Positions 51,981 to 61,543 of a DNA stretch of 64,000 nt are shown one piece after another. Every line of letters begins with the position of its first letter. Positions within the stretch are counted from its first letter, which is position 1. A program made the translations under genes and the position numbers. The DNA lies in NCBI GenBank assembly GCA_017626555.1, contig JAGAIM010000192.1, positions 1 to 64,000 of the forward strand, given 5' to 3'. Below the pieces are notes generated by a model that worked only from the letters and a program-made list of their open reading frames with translations, did no database searches and had not been told where the DNA came from. The stretch is from Bacteroidales bacterium. GTDB lineage: Bacteria; Bacteroidota; Bacteroidia; Bacteroidales; UBA932.

Positions 51981-53021
51981 TTATTGCTCAAGAAGTTCGG
52001 AATGATTCTCAAGTGGTGTGTCCGTATCCTGCTGCATAAGCCAGAATGTGTTGCGGACATTGTCGGTGAACCATCTTGAGTCAGGCCAGTTCCAGTCGAT
52101 AATGTCGAACGGTCCTTCGTGTGAACGTCCGAAAGCGATCACAGGAACGTTGACTGTCACAGCCGAGAATGCGTGCTCGCCGGCTCCATACAGACTGACA
52201 GTATATAGAGGGTCGGAGTAATCGTCATCCTCGTATGCATAAACGACTATGCTGCCGTCGCCAGGCTTGCCCCAGCGGCTCTTTCCGATAGGGAAGATAC
52301 GGTACTTGCCGTTCATATCGTTCCAGTTCTGGTACATATAGTTGGCATATTTGCCGTCAGGACCCGGAGTGTTGACGAGTGTTCCGAAAGTGGCTCCGGT
52401 TTCAGGGTCAGCATCTTCGAGAAGGAAACTGAGGATATTATCGTCCTCATCTGTAGGCATATAGCCGTCTCCCCAGTGCCACCACTTGTCCATAACTGTC
52501 GAACATACCTCGGCGTCGTCCCATCCTCCGTGGATGATGAATGCGCTCTTAGGGGCGCTTCCGTCAAGGATACCGCCGATAGGAGTGAAACTGTAAGTAC
52601 CCTCGAGAGGGTCCTTGAACTGTGTGTAGCTTACGGTGTAGGTACGTGTCTCGCCGTTGTAGGCTGTCACGGTAAACTCCGCAGGGCCGTTGCTGAAGTC
52701 AAGAGTACTGCCGGGGGCTATGCTTGCAGTAGGGCAGAATTCGCTGTCCGGATACTTGAAATCCAGTGCGACCACCTTTACTGCAGACATATCAAGTCCT
52801 CCGGTAATGAGACTGACTGCGACTGATCCTTCTTCATCGTTACGCCAGTTGTCTGTGATGACAGCCGCTCCGATCTGTGACTCGAGTCTCAGATTTATCG
52901 GAGTACGCTCGCGAAGCCAAGGATCGACCAGTTCTTCAGTGTTGCGCGGCTCTTCCGTACAGGAAACAAGTGCCATTGACGCAACCGCTGCAAGAAACAG
53001 ATGTCTGTAGATCTTCTTCAT
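51981..53021 (-). CDS. PUL surface lipoprotein, first gene of the minus operon
   Basis: 346 residues from ATG 53021, after the -7 box at 53084; the longer frame to 53108 would start before the promoter. Lipobox ASMALVSCTEE (Cys about 21). An N-terminal beta domain (about 40-130) is followed by a domain (about 135-330) that starts LEGTYSFTPIGGILDG and includes PIGKSRWGKPGDGSIVVYAY and LYGAGEHAFSAVTV, resembling the two C-terminal domains of the lipoprotein at 31070. Probably a glycan-binding surface protein; ligand unknown. Confidence 0.62.
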   Translation of the reverse strand: MKKIYRHLFLAAVASMALVSCTEEPRNTEELVDPWLRERTPINLRLESQIGAAVITDNWRNDEEGSVAVSLITGGLDMSAVKVVALDFKYPDSEFCPTASIAPGSTLDFSNGPAEFTVTAYNGETRTYTVSYTQFKDPLEGTYSFTPIGGILDGSAPKSAFIIHGGWDDAEVCSTVMDKWWHWGDGYMPTDEDDNILSFLLEDADPETGATFGTLVNTPGPDGKYANYMYQNWNDMNGKYRIFPIGKSRWGKPGDGSIVVYAYEDDDYSDPLYTVSLYGAGEHAFSAVTVNVPVIAFGRSHEGPFDIIDWNWPDSRWFTDNVRNTFWLMQQDTDTPLENHSELLEQ

Positions 53022-53083
53022 AACGTGGTTCTTTAGTTTATAATTTTGGTTAATAGTTTCCGCCTTTATGGCATTTAGCAAGA

Positions 53084-53112
53084 CAAATGTAGTTTTTGTA
53101 TAAAACAAGCAA
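53084..53112 (-). promoter_or_regulatory. Promoter of the minus-strand PUL operon
   Basis: TACATTTG on the minus strand (53091-53084) matches the -7 box, and TTG (53112-53110) 18 bp upstream fits the -33 element. It would drive the run of 11 genes from 53021 down to 31070. Confidence 0.65.
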
Positions 53113-53210
53113 GTTGAATGTTATGTCAAATCATTATACATTTTTGAGCGGTTGAAAGATTATATAATGAATGAGCGGAAAAGTACAATCCCTTTAGGCG
53201 CATTTATGGG

Positions 53211-53218
53211 TATCTTTG
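53211..53218 (+). promoter_or_regulatory. -7 box (TATCTTTG) of the plus-strand PUL operon
   Basis: TATCTTTG lies 29 bp before the ATG at 53248. It is downstream of earlier in-frame ATGs (53167 and others), which argues for 53248 as the start of the esterase gene. Confidence 0.65.
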
Positions 53219-53247
53219 AAGGCATAAGAAAGAAAACCTTCACGGAT

Positions 53248-54864
53248 ATGAAAAGATTTCCATTGCTATGCCTTCTGGCCGCAGCGGTCACGGCATCCTG
53301 TTCAGGAGACGGACAGCGTTTTTATCCTGCTTCCAGACAGCAGGTCTATATCGGAGAAGATATTGCTGTCGCAGAGACGGAATACGGAAAGATCCGCGGT
53401 TATATGCTCCACGATGTGTATTGCTTCCACGGCATCCCGTACGGTGCTCCGACATCGGGAGAGAACCGTTTTATGCCGCCTCAGCCTCCTGAACCTTGGG
53501 ACGGAGTGCGTGCTGCAGTAGCATTCGGAGAGTCGGCTCCGCAGGAGTATTATGACCGCCGTCCGGAGTCGTACTATATGTTCACGGACCATTGGAACTA
53601 TGATGTGATGGGTGAGGACTGTCTCAGGCTCAACGTGTGGACATCGGGACTCAAGGACGGAGGAAAGCGTCCTGTGCTGGTGTGGCTTCACGGAGGAGGT
53701 TTTGCAAAGGGCAACGGCATCGAGCAGGACGGCTACAACGGTGAGAACATAGCACGTAGGAGAGATATAGTTTTCTGCTCGATTAATCACAGACTGAATG
53801 CCTTCGGATTTACCGATCTTTCTTCTGTGGGTGGCGAAAGATACAAGCATTCGGCTAATGTCGGAATGCTCGATATCGTGGCCGCACTTGAGTGGATACG
53901 AGACAATATCGAGAACTTCGGAGGTGACCCTTCGAATGTGACGATTATGGGTCAGTCGGGAGGTGGCTCCAAGGTGTGTATGCTTGCTGCAATGCCTTCT
54001 GCCAGAGGGCTTTTCCATAAGGCGGTGGCGCTCAGCGGTGATGCTGTAAGAGCAAATGATGCGACATATTCCGCAGAACTCGGAGAGGCGATCCTGGCTG
54101 AGGCAGGACTTGACGCATCCCAGGTGGATTCTCTCCAGAGGATGCCTTGGGAGGATTATCTTGAACTTGCTATGAGGGCTCAGAGGAAGTTCCGCGGATC
54201 TTCCGGATATCGTGCCGGATTTGCTCCTGTGGGCAATGATATAGACATCCCTTCAGGATACTTTTTTGAAGGCTGGGAGTCTGATGTGCCAATGCTTCTG
54301 TGCAGCACTTTCCACGAGTGGAACCCGAACAGGGACAATCCGGAATATGAAGACATCACCTTTGAAGGAGTGGCGGAGAAACTGGCTTCTACATACAGGG
54401 ATCCTATGGCGGTCATCAATGGTTACAGGGAAGTCTTCCCTGATGCCCGTCCGATAGAGATCTGGGCATACGCCGTGTCGCACAGATATGGAATGATCCA
54501 GACCGCCAATGCCCGTTGTGCGCAGGGAGCCCCTGTATATATGGGCTGGTTCGCCTGGGAGTCTCCTCTGTTTGACGGAAGACACAGGGCCTTCCATTGC
54601 ATAGATATCTCTTTCTGGCTTATGAATACCGACCGTATGGTGACGCATAATGGCGGAGGAAATGCTCCATACAGGCTCTCGATGAAGATGTCCGAGGCTC
54701 TGGTCAACTTTATGAAGACCGGGGTGCCGTCATCAAGGAGGCTTCCTGAGTGGGAGGCATATACTCCTGAGAACGGCAATGTTATGATTCTGAATACAAA
54801 GTCATATATGACTTCAGATCCGGATAAGAAAGCACGTGAAATAGTAGAAAACAATTGGTTATGA
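53248..54864 (+). CDS. Type-B carboxylesterase lipoprotein
   Basis: 538 residues from ATG 53248. Lipoprotein signal ([14 protein letters not shown]). Alpha/beta hydrolase of the carboxylesterase B type: oxyanion-hole [23 protein letters not shown], and the nucleophile elbow GQSGGGSK with S237, where most relatives have G-E-S-A-G. In a mannan locus it could remove acetyl groups from acetylated glucomannan, although the family is broad. It is the first gene of the plus operon, and its stop overlaps the GH30 start (ATGA). Confidence 0.82.
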   Translation: MKRFPLLCLLAAAVTASCSGDGQRFYPASRQQVYIGEDIAVAETEYGKIRGYMLHDVYCFHGIPYGAPTSGENRFMPPQPPEPWDGVRAAVAFGESAPQEYYDRRPESYYMFTDHWNYDVMGEDCLRLNVWTSGLKDGGKRPVLVWLHGGGFAKGNGIEQDGYNGENIARRRDIVFCSINHRLNAFGFTDLSSVGGERYKHSANVGMLDIVAALEWIRDNIENFGGDPSNVTIMGQSGGGSKVCMLAAMPSARGLFHKAVALSGDAVRANDATYSAELGEAILAEAGLDASQVDSLQRMPWEDYLELAMRAQRKFRGSSGYRAGFAPVGNDIDIPSGYFFEGWESDVPMLLCSTFHEWNPNRDNPEYEDITFEGVAEKLASTYRDPMAVINGYREVFPDARPIEIWAYAVSHRYGMIQTANARCAQGAPVYMGWFAWESPLFDGRHRAFHCIDISFWLMNTDRMVTHNGGGNAPYRLSMKMSEALVNFMKTGVPSSRRLPEWEAYTPENGNVMILNTKSYMTSDPDKKAREIVENNWL

Positions 54865-56336
54865 GAAAATTATTCCTTATTGCCGGCTTCTGTTCGCTGA
54901 TGGCGGCACCGGCTTACGCACAGACGGTTTCCGCTTGGGAGACCAAGGCTGACAGGTCGCAACTTTTCACTCTCCAGGAAGAGACCGTGGATTTTGATTA
55001 CAGAAGGAATGAAAGGGCAGCCTATATAGTTGTGGATCCGGCTCAGTCTTATCAGACTATGGAAGGCTTCGGATTCGCCCTTACGGGAGGAAGCGCCGAG
55101 CATCTGATAAAGATGACTCCGTCTGCCCGTCACGAGATACTGCAGGAGATGTTCAATCCCAGGGAAGGCGTAGGCTTCAGTTATATCAGATTGACTCTGG
55201 GTTCATCGGATCTCAACAGTTTCACCTTCTCATATAATGATATCGAAGAGGGAAAGGAAGACTTCAATCTCAAGAAATTCTCTCTGTCTCAGGATCTTAA
55301 GGATGTCGTGCCAGTGATGCAGGAGATACTGGGAATCAATCCTGACATCCCGGTGATGTCTTCGCCTTGGTCGGCACCCGTGTGGATGAAGGAGAGCGGA
55401 AACATCCGCGGAGGAAGGCTCAGGAAGGACTGCTACCAGGTGTATGCGGAATATTTCGTGAAATATATCCAGGCTATGGAAAAGGAAGGCATCCATATCG
55501 ATGCTGTGACCATCCAGAACGAGCCTCTCAATTCACGCAACACCCCAAGTATGCCGTGGGATCCGGCAGACCAGATCGAGTTCGTCAAGAATCATCTGGG
55601 TCCTGAATTCGAGAAGGCAGGCCTTGATACTGAAATAGTCGTCTTCGACCACAACTGTGACCGTCCGGACTATGCTCTGGCTGTGTATAACGACCCTGAG
55701 GCAGCAAGATATGTGGCCGGATCGGCATATCATCATTACAGGGGCGACCTCAGCGCTATGAAATATGTATATGAGGCTCGTCCGGACAAAAAGATATACT
55801 TTACGGAGCAGATGACTACGGAACGTCCGGGAATGGACAGAATAGATATCGCTGCCCCTGTAAAGAGACTTATCATAGGTGTTACGCGCAACTGGAGCAG
55901 CAATGTCATCCTTTGGAATCTTGCTGCCGACCCTCTTAACGATCCGCATACTGACAACGGAGGCTGCTCGATGTGCCAGGGTGCGATCACCATCGATGGC
56001 GACAAGGTGACCAGAAACCTTGCCTACTATGTCATTGCTCACGCTTCAAAACTTGTCCCTCCAGGCTCGAAACGCATATTTTCGACGGCACCGGGTGAAA
56101 GGGTCATCTCCCTCTGTGAGGACGAACAGCATCCTCAGATGTGGCGTACGAATGTCATTGAAAAGGCAGATGTTCCCGATAATGTGACCTTCCTGACTCC
56201 TCAGGGGAAGATAGTTATGATAGTTTCCAACGATTCCTGGTCAAGACGTGAGGTAAATATCCAATATAATGGTAAATTTGCAAGATTAAGACTTGCACCC
56301 GGCTCTGTCGTCACATACGTGTGGGATGCTGAATGA
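54861..56336 (+). CDS. GH30-family glycosidase
   Basis: 491 residues with a signal peptide (MAAPAYAQ). The GH30 pattern is clear: [18 protein letters not shown], the catalytic acid/base in [14 protein letters not shown] (E221), the nucleophile in [12 protein letters not shown] (E316), SVNVILW-like [13 protein letters not shown], and [13 protein letters not shown], ending in a side beta domain. The nearest characterised group is glucosylceramidase/beta-glucosidase-like GH30, suitable for beta-glucosyl residues of glucomannan; specificity is inferred. Overlaps both neighbours by 4 bases. Confidence 0.88.
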   Translation: MRKLFLIAGFCSLMAAPAYAQTVSAWETKADRSQLFTLQEETVDFDYRRNERAAYIVVDPAQSYQTMEGFGFALTGGSAEHLIKMTPSARHEILQEMFNPREGVGFSYIRLTLGSSDLNSFTFSYNDIEEGKEDFNLKKFSLSQDLKDVVPVMQEILGINPDIPVMSSPWSAPVWMKESGNIRGGRLRKDCYQVYAEYFVKYIQAMEKEGIHIDAVTIQNEPLNSRNTPSMPWDPADQIEFVKNHLGPEFEKAGLDTEIVVFDHNCDRPDYALAVYNDPEAARYVAGSAYHHYRGDLSAMKYVYEARPDKKIYFTEQMTTERPGMDRIDIAAPVKRLIIGVTRNWSSNVILWNLAADPLNDPHTDNGGCSMCQGAITIDGDKVTRNLAYYVIAHASKLVPPGSKRIFSTAPGERVISLCEDEQHPQMWRTNVIEKADVPDNVTFLTPQGKIVMIVSNDSWSRREVNIQYNGKFARLRLAPGSVVTYVWDAE

Positions 56337-57928
56337 TCTGTACTATGGAAGGCTTTTCAATAGGAGTATTTGACATTATTATAATATGCCTCTACCTCGT
56401 GTTCATCACCTGGTGGGGGCTTCGTCACGGGAAAAGCGGTGATGCCGGCTCATATTTCCTTGCCGGAAGGACGATGCCCTGGTGGGTTGTCGGCCTGTCT
56501 CTGTTTGCAGCCAGCATCTCCAGCACTACACTTATAGGTCAGTCCGGTGACGCTTATCATACCGGAATAGCGGTTTTCAACTACAATCTCACCGGAGGAG
56601 TGGTGGTGATGGTCTTCTTTGCCATCTTCCTGCTTCCTCTCTATATCAGATCCGGTATATTCACCATACCTGAGTTTCTGGAAAAACGCTATGACAGAAG
56701 TTCCAGATACTATTTTTCAGCCATCAGCATCATCGGAAACGTCTTCCTTGATGCAGCAGGAGCCCTTTATGCGGCAGCACTGATCATCAAACTTATCTTT
56801 CCTGAGGCGGACCTGGGACTGGTGATATGCATTTTCGCCCTGCTTGCGGCTTCATACACAATCCCCGGGGGACTTTCATCCGCCATCAGTGCGGAACTTA
56901 TCCAGGCCATCATCCTGATTGCAGGTTCTGTGATACTTACCGTGGTGTGCTTTGCTTCCGGAGGAGGGGAATACATCGCCGGACTTATGCAGGACGGGGA
57001 TCAGGCTGTAAAACTTGTACGTTCTATGGATGACTCTGCCACTCCTTGGCTCGGACTTTTCATAGGAATGCCTATATCCGGTCTGTATTTCTGGGCGAAC
57101 AACCAGACTCTTGTGCAGAGGGTGCTCAGTGCGAAAAGTGTCAATGAGGGACGTAAGGGCGTGATGTTCTGCGGATTCCTCACCCTTCTCACCCTTTTCA
57201 TCATCATCTTTCCAGGAGTCATCGCACGTAAATTCTTCCCAGGCATAGAGAATCCTGATATGGTTTATCCTACAATGGTGATGAAACTTCTGCCGGCCGG
57301 TCTTCTGGGAGTCCTGCTCTCCGCTATGCTCGCGGCACTGATGTCCACCTTGAGTGCGATCCTCAATTCGGCATCGACTCTTTTCACAATGGACTTCTAT
57401 GCCCAGATGAACCCCGGCGCAGATCCTAAGAAGCTTGTGAGAGTGGGTAAGGTCGCAACAGTGGTCATACTCATTATTGCGGCTGTGTGGGCACCGAACA
57501 TAAGCAGATTCGATTCTCTTCTGAAATATTACCAGGAGATGATATCTTATATAGCACCTCCTGTCGTGGCGGCGTTCCTTACCGGAATATTCTCCAGACG
57601 CACCAATGCCAACGGTGCCTTTGCCGGACTGATTTCCGGCCTTGTGATGGCTGTGGTGCTGCTGTTCTTCCGTGAAGATATATTCGGAAATCTGCATTTC
57701 CTCTTTATGATACCGATATTGTTTGCATTCAGCGTTGCTGTGATACTTGTGGTAAGCCGTTTCTATCCGGCTCCGGATGCCGAAAGGCTGGAGAATACCG
57801 TATTCTCATACGCTGATTTCAAGGCAGAAGGACAATCATTGAGAGAAGTGCCGTTCTGGAACAACTACCGCGCGTGGGGCGTGGGTCTTATTGTCTTAAC
57901 CGCTTTGCTGCTTTTAATCTTCAGTTGA
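56333..57928 (+). CDS. Sodium/solute symporter (SSS family)
   Basis: 531 residues with about 14 hydrophobic helices. SSS signatures: SYFLAGRTMPWWVVGLSLFAASISSTTLIG near residues 40-70, TIPEFLEKRYDRSSRY, TIPGGLSSAISAELIQ, and LLSAMLAALMSTLSAILNSASTLFTMDFY. The last is the conserved sodium-site region. These symporters move sugars across the inner membrane with Na+. It begins inside the GH30 stop (ATGA) and lies 3 bp before the GH130 gene, so it probably brings manno- or gluco-oligosaccharides or hexoses to the cytoplasm. Confidence 0.88.
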   Translation: MICTMEGFSIGVFDIIIICLYLVFITWWGLRHGKSGDAGSYFLAGRTMPWWVVGLSLFAASISSTTLIGQSGDAYHTGIAVFNYNLTGGVVVMVFFAIFLLPLYIRSGIFTIPEFLEKRYDRSSRYYFSAISIIGNVFLDAAGALYAAALIIKLIFPEADLGLVICIFALLAASYTIPGGLSSAISAELIQAIILIAGSVILTVVCFASGGGEYIAGLMQDGDQAVKLVRSMDDSATPWLGLFIGMPISGLYFWANNQTLVQRVLSAKSVNEGRKGVMFCGFLTLLTLFIIIFPGVIARKFFPGIENPDMVYPTMVMKLLPAGLLGVLLSAMLAALMSTLSAILNSASTLFTMDFYAQMNPGADPKKLVRVGKVATVVILIIAAVWAPNISRFDSLLKYYQEMISYIAPPVVAAFLTGIFSRRTNANGAFAGLISGLVMAVVLLFFREDIFGNLHFLFMIPILFAFSVAVILVVSRFYPAPDAERLENTVFSYADFKAEGQSLREVPFWNNYRAWGVGLIVLTALLLLIFS

Positions 57929-57931
57929 TTT

Positions 57932-58957
57932 ATGCGACTTCAGAAATTTGCGAACAATCCAATCATCTCCCCGAATCCCGATAATCAATGGGAAAACCTT
58001 GTGACCTGTAATCCAGGTGTGATATATGACGACGGCACCTTCTATATGCTCTATAGAGCGGCCGGAGACGAGCCTGAACATATTATCCGATTTGGTCTCG
58101 CAGTAAGTACGGATGGCTTCAATTTCACCCGTGTGGGAGACAGTCCGGTGTTCAGTCCCAGCCTTGACGGACCTGACAGCGGCTGTGTGGAGGATCCTCG
58201 CATCGTGAAGTTAGGGGACGAATTCTACATCACATACGCCTATCGCATCCATCCGCCGGGACAGTACTGGACCTTCCCTCACGATGTCGTCCTTCTCCCT
58301 GAGTGCGGCAGCGATGCTCCGGCAGCCCTGAAGGAGAATATCGGCAATACCGGTCTGGCAGTGACCAGGGATTTCAAGACATTCAGACGTCTGGGCAGGA
58401 TCACATCTCCGGTCCTGGATGACAGGGATGTCATACTTTTCCCTGAGAAGATAGGCGGGAAATATGCGCTTCTCCACCGCCCTAAACAGTATATAGGCGA
58501 GAAGTATGGAGTGATGTTCCCTTCTATATGGATAAAGTTCTCGGACGACCTGCTCAGTTGGGAAGACAAGCAGAGCCATTGTCTCATTACTGGAAGGCCC
58601 GGCACCTGGGAGGAAAAGATAGGAGGCAGTACGCCTCCGATCCTTACCGATGACGGATGGCTCGTGCTGTATCACGGAGTGGCTGACGGCGGAAAGGCTG
58701 AGTACAATGTAGGAGCCCTGCTGCTGGACAAGGACGACCCTCTGAAGGTCATCGCCCGGACCAAGGAGCCTATATTGTCTCCGGAACATCATTATGAAAC
58801 GGACGGATTCTACAGCAGATGCATCTTCCCTTGCGGAAATGTAGTTGTAGATGGTGTCCTGTACGTATATTATGGGGCTGCAGACAGGTTTGTCGGAGTC
58901 GCAACCTGTCAGTTGCAGGAACTTCTGGACCATCTTAAAGAGAATTGCTTATGTTGA
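57932..58957 (+). CDS. GH130 beta-mannoside phosphorylase
   Basis: 341 residues, no signal peptide, so cytoplasmic. Five-bladed beta-propeller features: NLVTCNPGVIYDDGTFYMLYRAAG, CVEDPRIVKLGDEFYITY with the conserved Asp of EDPR as the catalytic acid, NTGLAVTRDFKTF, LLHRPKQYIG, GSTPPILTDDGWLVLYHGV and FYSRCIFPCGNVVVDGVLYVYYG. GH130 enzymes phosphorolyse beta-mannosides to mannose 1-phosphate. No mannobiose 2-epimerase is visible in this window, so a direct manno-oligosaccharide phosphorylase is as likely as a mannosylglucose phosphorylase. Confidence 0.9.
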   Translation: MRLQKFANNPIISPNPDNQWENLVTCNPGVIYDDGTFYMLYRAAGDEPEHIIRFGLAVSTDGFNFTRVGDSPVFSPSLDGPDSGCVEDPRIVKLGDEFYITYAYRIHPPGQYWTFPHDVVLLPECGSDAPAALKENIGNTGLAVTRDFKTFRRLGRITSPVLDDRDVILFPEKIGGKYALLHRPKQYIGEKYGVMFPSIWIKFSDDLLSWEDKQSHCLITGRPGTWEEKIGGSTPPILTDDGWLVLYHGVADGGKAEYNVGALLLDKDDPLKVIARTKEPILSPEHHYETDGFYSRCIFPCGNVVVDGVLYVYYGAADRFVGVATCQLQELLDHLKENCLC

Positions 58958-60420
58958 GAATATTGTTGTGTGTGACGATGTGCCTGATGATGGTATGCTG
59001 TCAGAAGGCTGATATTGTCATCAAGGTCACCGATAAGGTCATCAATTCCGATTATATCGGAAACGGAGCAGAGTGGGATCCGTATGATGAGGCTATATCC
59101 TGGGGTTCCGACATATCTGAGGAAGACTGGAATGTGCTTTTTGAAAGGATAGACCCTATGGGAATGGGGTATGTCCGTTGTATGGTCAACAGCCCGTTCC
59201 TGTATTGGGATGCCGCCTCCGGGACCTATGACAAGACACGTAATGTGGAGAAGATCAGCAGGATACTTCAGTATTGCAAGGATAATGACATCACTGTGGT
59301 CTATGGCGAATTCAATCCTCCGGAACCATCTATGAAGGATTCTCAGCGGTGGGTCGAGATGTCGGTGAATTATCTTGATTATCTTGTCAATGAACTTGGC
59401 TTCGATTGTATAAAGCATTTCGTGATATTCAATGAACCTGACGGAGACTGGGCTACGACGGATGGAGACTATGAACTTTGGAAGGAGATGGCATTGAGGT
59501 TTGATGCCGAGATGGGACGGTATCCGGGCCTTAAGGACAAGGTGTCCATAGCGGCTCCTGATGCAGTGGTGCATTGGGTACATCCTGATACGGGTATGAA
59601 TGCCGCTGACTGGATGAGCAGGACAGCATCGGAAATAGACGATATCGTCGGAATCTATGACGTGCACGCATATCCCGGCCAGACAGAGGTGCGTGACGGC
59701 TCGTATGCTCAGAAACTCAGGGCCCTCAGGGCTTTTGTACCTGAAGGTAAGAGAATCATCCTTGGTGAAGCAGGCTTCAAGTATGAGAATCCTGAAGACT
59801 CCCTGATGCTCAAGGAGAATTTCCGTCGTGCTGACGAGCACCCTTTTGCAGGAGGAATAGACAGCAATATGATGGTATATGACCATTTCTACGGCTTGGA
59901 TATGGCTCTCCTTGCGATGGACGTTATGAATGAGGGATATTCTGGTATGGCTGTCTGGATGCTTGATGATGCTGCTCATTCCGTGGGAGATACAGGACGG
60001 AAAGATAATATAAAGGTCTGGGGATTCTGGAATATCCTTGGGGAAGAGGCTTTCGGCATTCCATCGGAGGAGAATATCCGACCTTGGTATTGGGCCTGGT
60101 CCCTTATGTGCCGTTATTTCCCGAAAGGATGTCATATCAATGCCGTTGAAGTCACAGGCTCAGGTGAGATGCGCGTCTGTGCGGCAGAAAACGGGGAAGG
60201 GCATACGGTTGCGGTGGTGAACTGGTCTTCTGAAGATCTGGACCTTTCTGTGAAACTTCCATATACTTTTTCTGATGCATCAGTATATGTTTATGAAGAG
60301 TCTGCCAGCTATCTTGATGTTCAGGGCAATATGGTTCCTTCTGAGACCGGGATATCAGGTAATGCTGTCTTTATCAATGCTCCTGCTAATAGTTTGATAG
60401 TTATTACCGATATGCAATAA
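58951..60420 (+). CDS. Clan GH-A glycoside hydrolase lipoprotein, family unassigned
   Basis: 489 residues from ATG 58951, overlapping the GH130 stop. Lipoprotein signal (LCVTMCLMMVCCQKADI). TIM-barrel residues: VRCMVNSPFLYWD, the acid/base candidate in HFVIFNEPDGDW (E162), VGIYDVHAYPGQ, the nucleophile candidate in IILGEAGFKYENP (E273), and GMAVWMLDDAAHS, followed by a C-terminal beta domain. This is the clan GH-A architecture, but I cannot place it in GH5, GH30 or GH39 by motif. Probable exo- or endo-enzyme on the same mannan. Confidence 0.72.
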   Translation: MLRILLCVTMCLMMVCCQKADIVIKVTDKVINSDYIGNGAEWDPYDEAISWGSDISEEDWNVLFERIDPMGMGYVRCMVNSPFLYWDAASGTYDKTRNVEKISRILQYCKDNDITVVYGEFNPPEPSMKDSQRWVEMSVNYLDYLVNELGFDCIKHFVIFNEPDGDWATTDGDYELWKEMALRFDAEMGRYPGLKDKVSIAAPDAVVHWVHPDTGMNAADWMSRTASEIDDIVGIYDVHAYPGQTEVRDGSYAQKLRALRAFVPEGKRIILGEAGFKYENPEDSLMLKENFRRADEHPFAGGIDSNMMVYDHFYGLDMALLAMDVMNEGYSGMAVWMLDDAAHSVGDTGRKDNIKVWGFWNILGEEAFGIPSEENIRPWYWAWSLMCRYFPKGCHINAVEVTGSGEMRVCAAENGEGHTVAVVNWSSEDLDLSVKLPYTFSDASVYVYEESASYLDVQGNMVPSETGISGNAVFINAPANSLIVITDMQ

Positions 60421-60488
60421 GGGTATATTAGCAAGGCAATTGATTATACTTTTTTGAACACCTTGTGTCTTATTGTTGAATTTTTCAT

Positions 60489-60496
60489 TATGTTTG
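60489..60496 (+). promoter_or_regulatory. -7 box (TATGTTTG) for the AraC-type regulator
   Basis: TATGTTTG, 21 bp before the start at 60518, matches TAnnTTTG. The regulator therefore seems to have its own promoter besides readthrough from the PUL operon. Confidence 0.6.
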
Positions 60497-60517
60497 CAGA
60501 GCCTATGGTTCTTAAAT

Positions 60518-61381
60518 ATGAATGATATTCAGCAGGAAATAGTACCGATCACGCAGGATGACCTCTTTGTAGTAAAGAATCATCCAAATGCTAAATTCGA
60601 TTATCCGATACATTGTCACCCGGAGTATGAGATCAATCTGGTGATGAATACTTCCGGTACAAGGGTTGTCGGAGATGATGAAGAGGCATTCGGTGATTTT
60701 GACCTTGTTATGACCGGGCCTTTCGTGCCTCACGTCTGGAAGTCCGAACTGGTGACCAACCACGTCATCACGATACAGTTCTCCAGTGATCTTCTCAGTT
60801 TCCAGATGATCAACAAGCGTCTGTTTATGCCGATAAAGCAGTTGCTGATAGACTCTATGCAAGGCTTGTGTTTCTATGGATCGGAGGCTGAACATATCAG
60901 GAATGAGATTGTGGAGATCACCAGGATGCAGGGATTCCAGACAGCGACAAAGTTTCTGAATATCCTGAATCTTCTGGCATACGCACCCAGACGCAAGTTG
61001 GTAAGCAATATGTATGAGTCCGAGAACCTGGTCAATTCCTCCAAATCGCGTCGGATAACCAAGGCCTGCAAATATATCGAGGAGAATATATCCCGGAAGA
61101 TAAGCCTTTCAGATGTGGCTATGCTGGTGAATATGTCGGAATCGGCGTTCAGCCACTTCTTCAAGAAGAAGACAGGTATCTCGTTCATTACCTACGTCAA
61201 TAACCTGAGGGTTGCAAAGGCCTGCGACCTTCTGGCCAGCACATCTCTGAGCGCTTCTGAGATATGCTATGATTGCGGCTTCAATAATAAGTCAAATTTC
61301 ATCCGCATATTTACAAAGCGTAAGAATATGACTCCTATCGAGTACAGGAACCATATTTCTCAGATTCTTATAAAATACTGA
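60518..61381 (+). CDS. AraC-family transcriptional regulator of the PUL
   Basis: 287 residues from ATG 60518; the earlier in-frame codon (60473) precedes the -7 box and was rejected. Residues about 20-105 form a cupin-like sensor (YPIHCHPEYEINLVM, DFDLVMTGPFVPHVW). The C-terminal 100 residues hold two helix-turn-helix units: ISLSDVAMLVNMSESAFSHFFKKKTG and SLSASEICYDCGFNNKSNFIRIFTKRKNMTPIEYRN. Such proteins activate transport and hydrolase genes in response to a sugar. It is the last gene at the end of the locus and no hybrid two-component sensor is present. Confidence 0.88.
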   Translation: MNDIQQEIVPITQDDLFVVKNHPNAKFDYPIHCHPEYEINLVMNTSGTRVVGDDEEAFGDFDLVMTGPFVPHVWKSELVTNHVITIQFSSDLLSFQMINKRLFMPIKQLLIDSMQGLCFYGSEAEHIRNEIVEITRMQGFQTATKFLNILNLLAYAPRRKLVSNMYESENLVNSSKSRRITKACKYIEENISRKISLSDVAMLVNMSESAFSHFFKKKTGISFITYVNNLRVAKACDLLASTSLSASEICYDCGFNNKSNFIRIFTKRKNMTPIEYRNHISQILIKY

Positions 61382-61505
61382 TTATCATAGCCTTCGTTTT
61401 CAGTATAGCCTTCTAGTCTGTCCAGGATAGGAAGAATGAGACTGTATTTTCCAGGCAATATGCCATATACCGGTGCTGAATTGGCAAAAATTGACGGAAA
61501 AGTCG

Positions 61506-61513
61506 TATCTTCG
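61506..61513 (+). promoter_or_regulatory. -7-like box (TATCTTCG) for purD
   Basis: TATCTTCG, 30 bp before the purD ATG, differs from TAnnTTTG at one position; TTG at 61481 lies 22 bp upstream of it. Confidence 0.45.
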
Positions 61514-61543
61514 CAAGTCTGAATGGAATAAATTATAAATGAT

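Noticed and set aside
53152..53247. N-terminal extension of the carboxylesterase
   Set aside because: The -7 box TATCTTTG at 53211 lies inside the extension and a clean lipoprotein signal starts at 53248.
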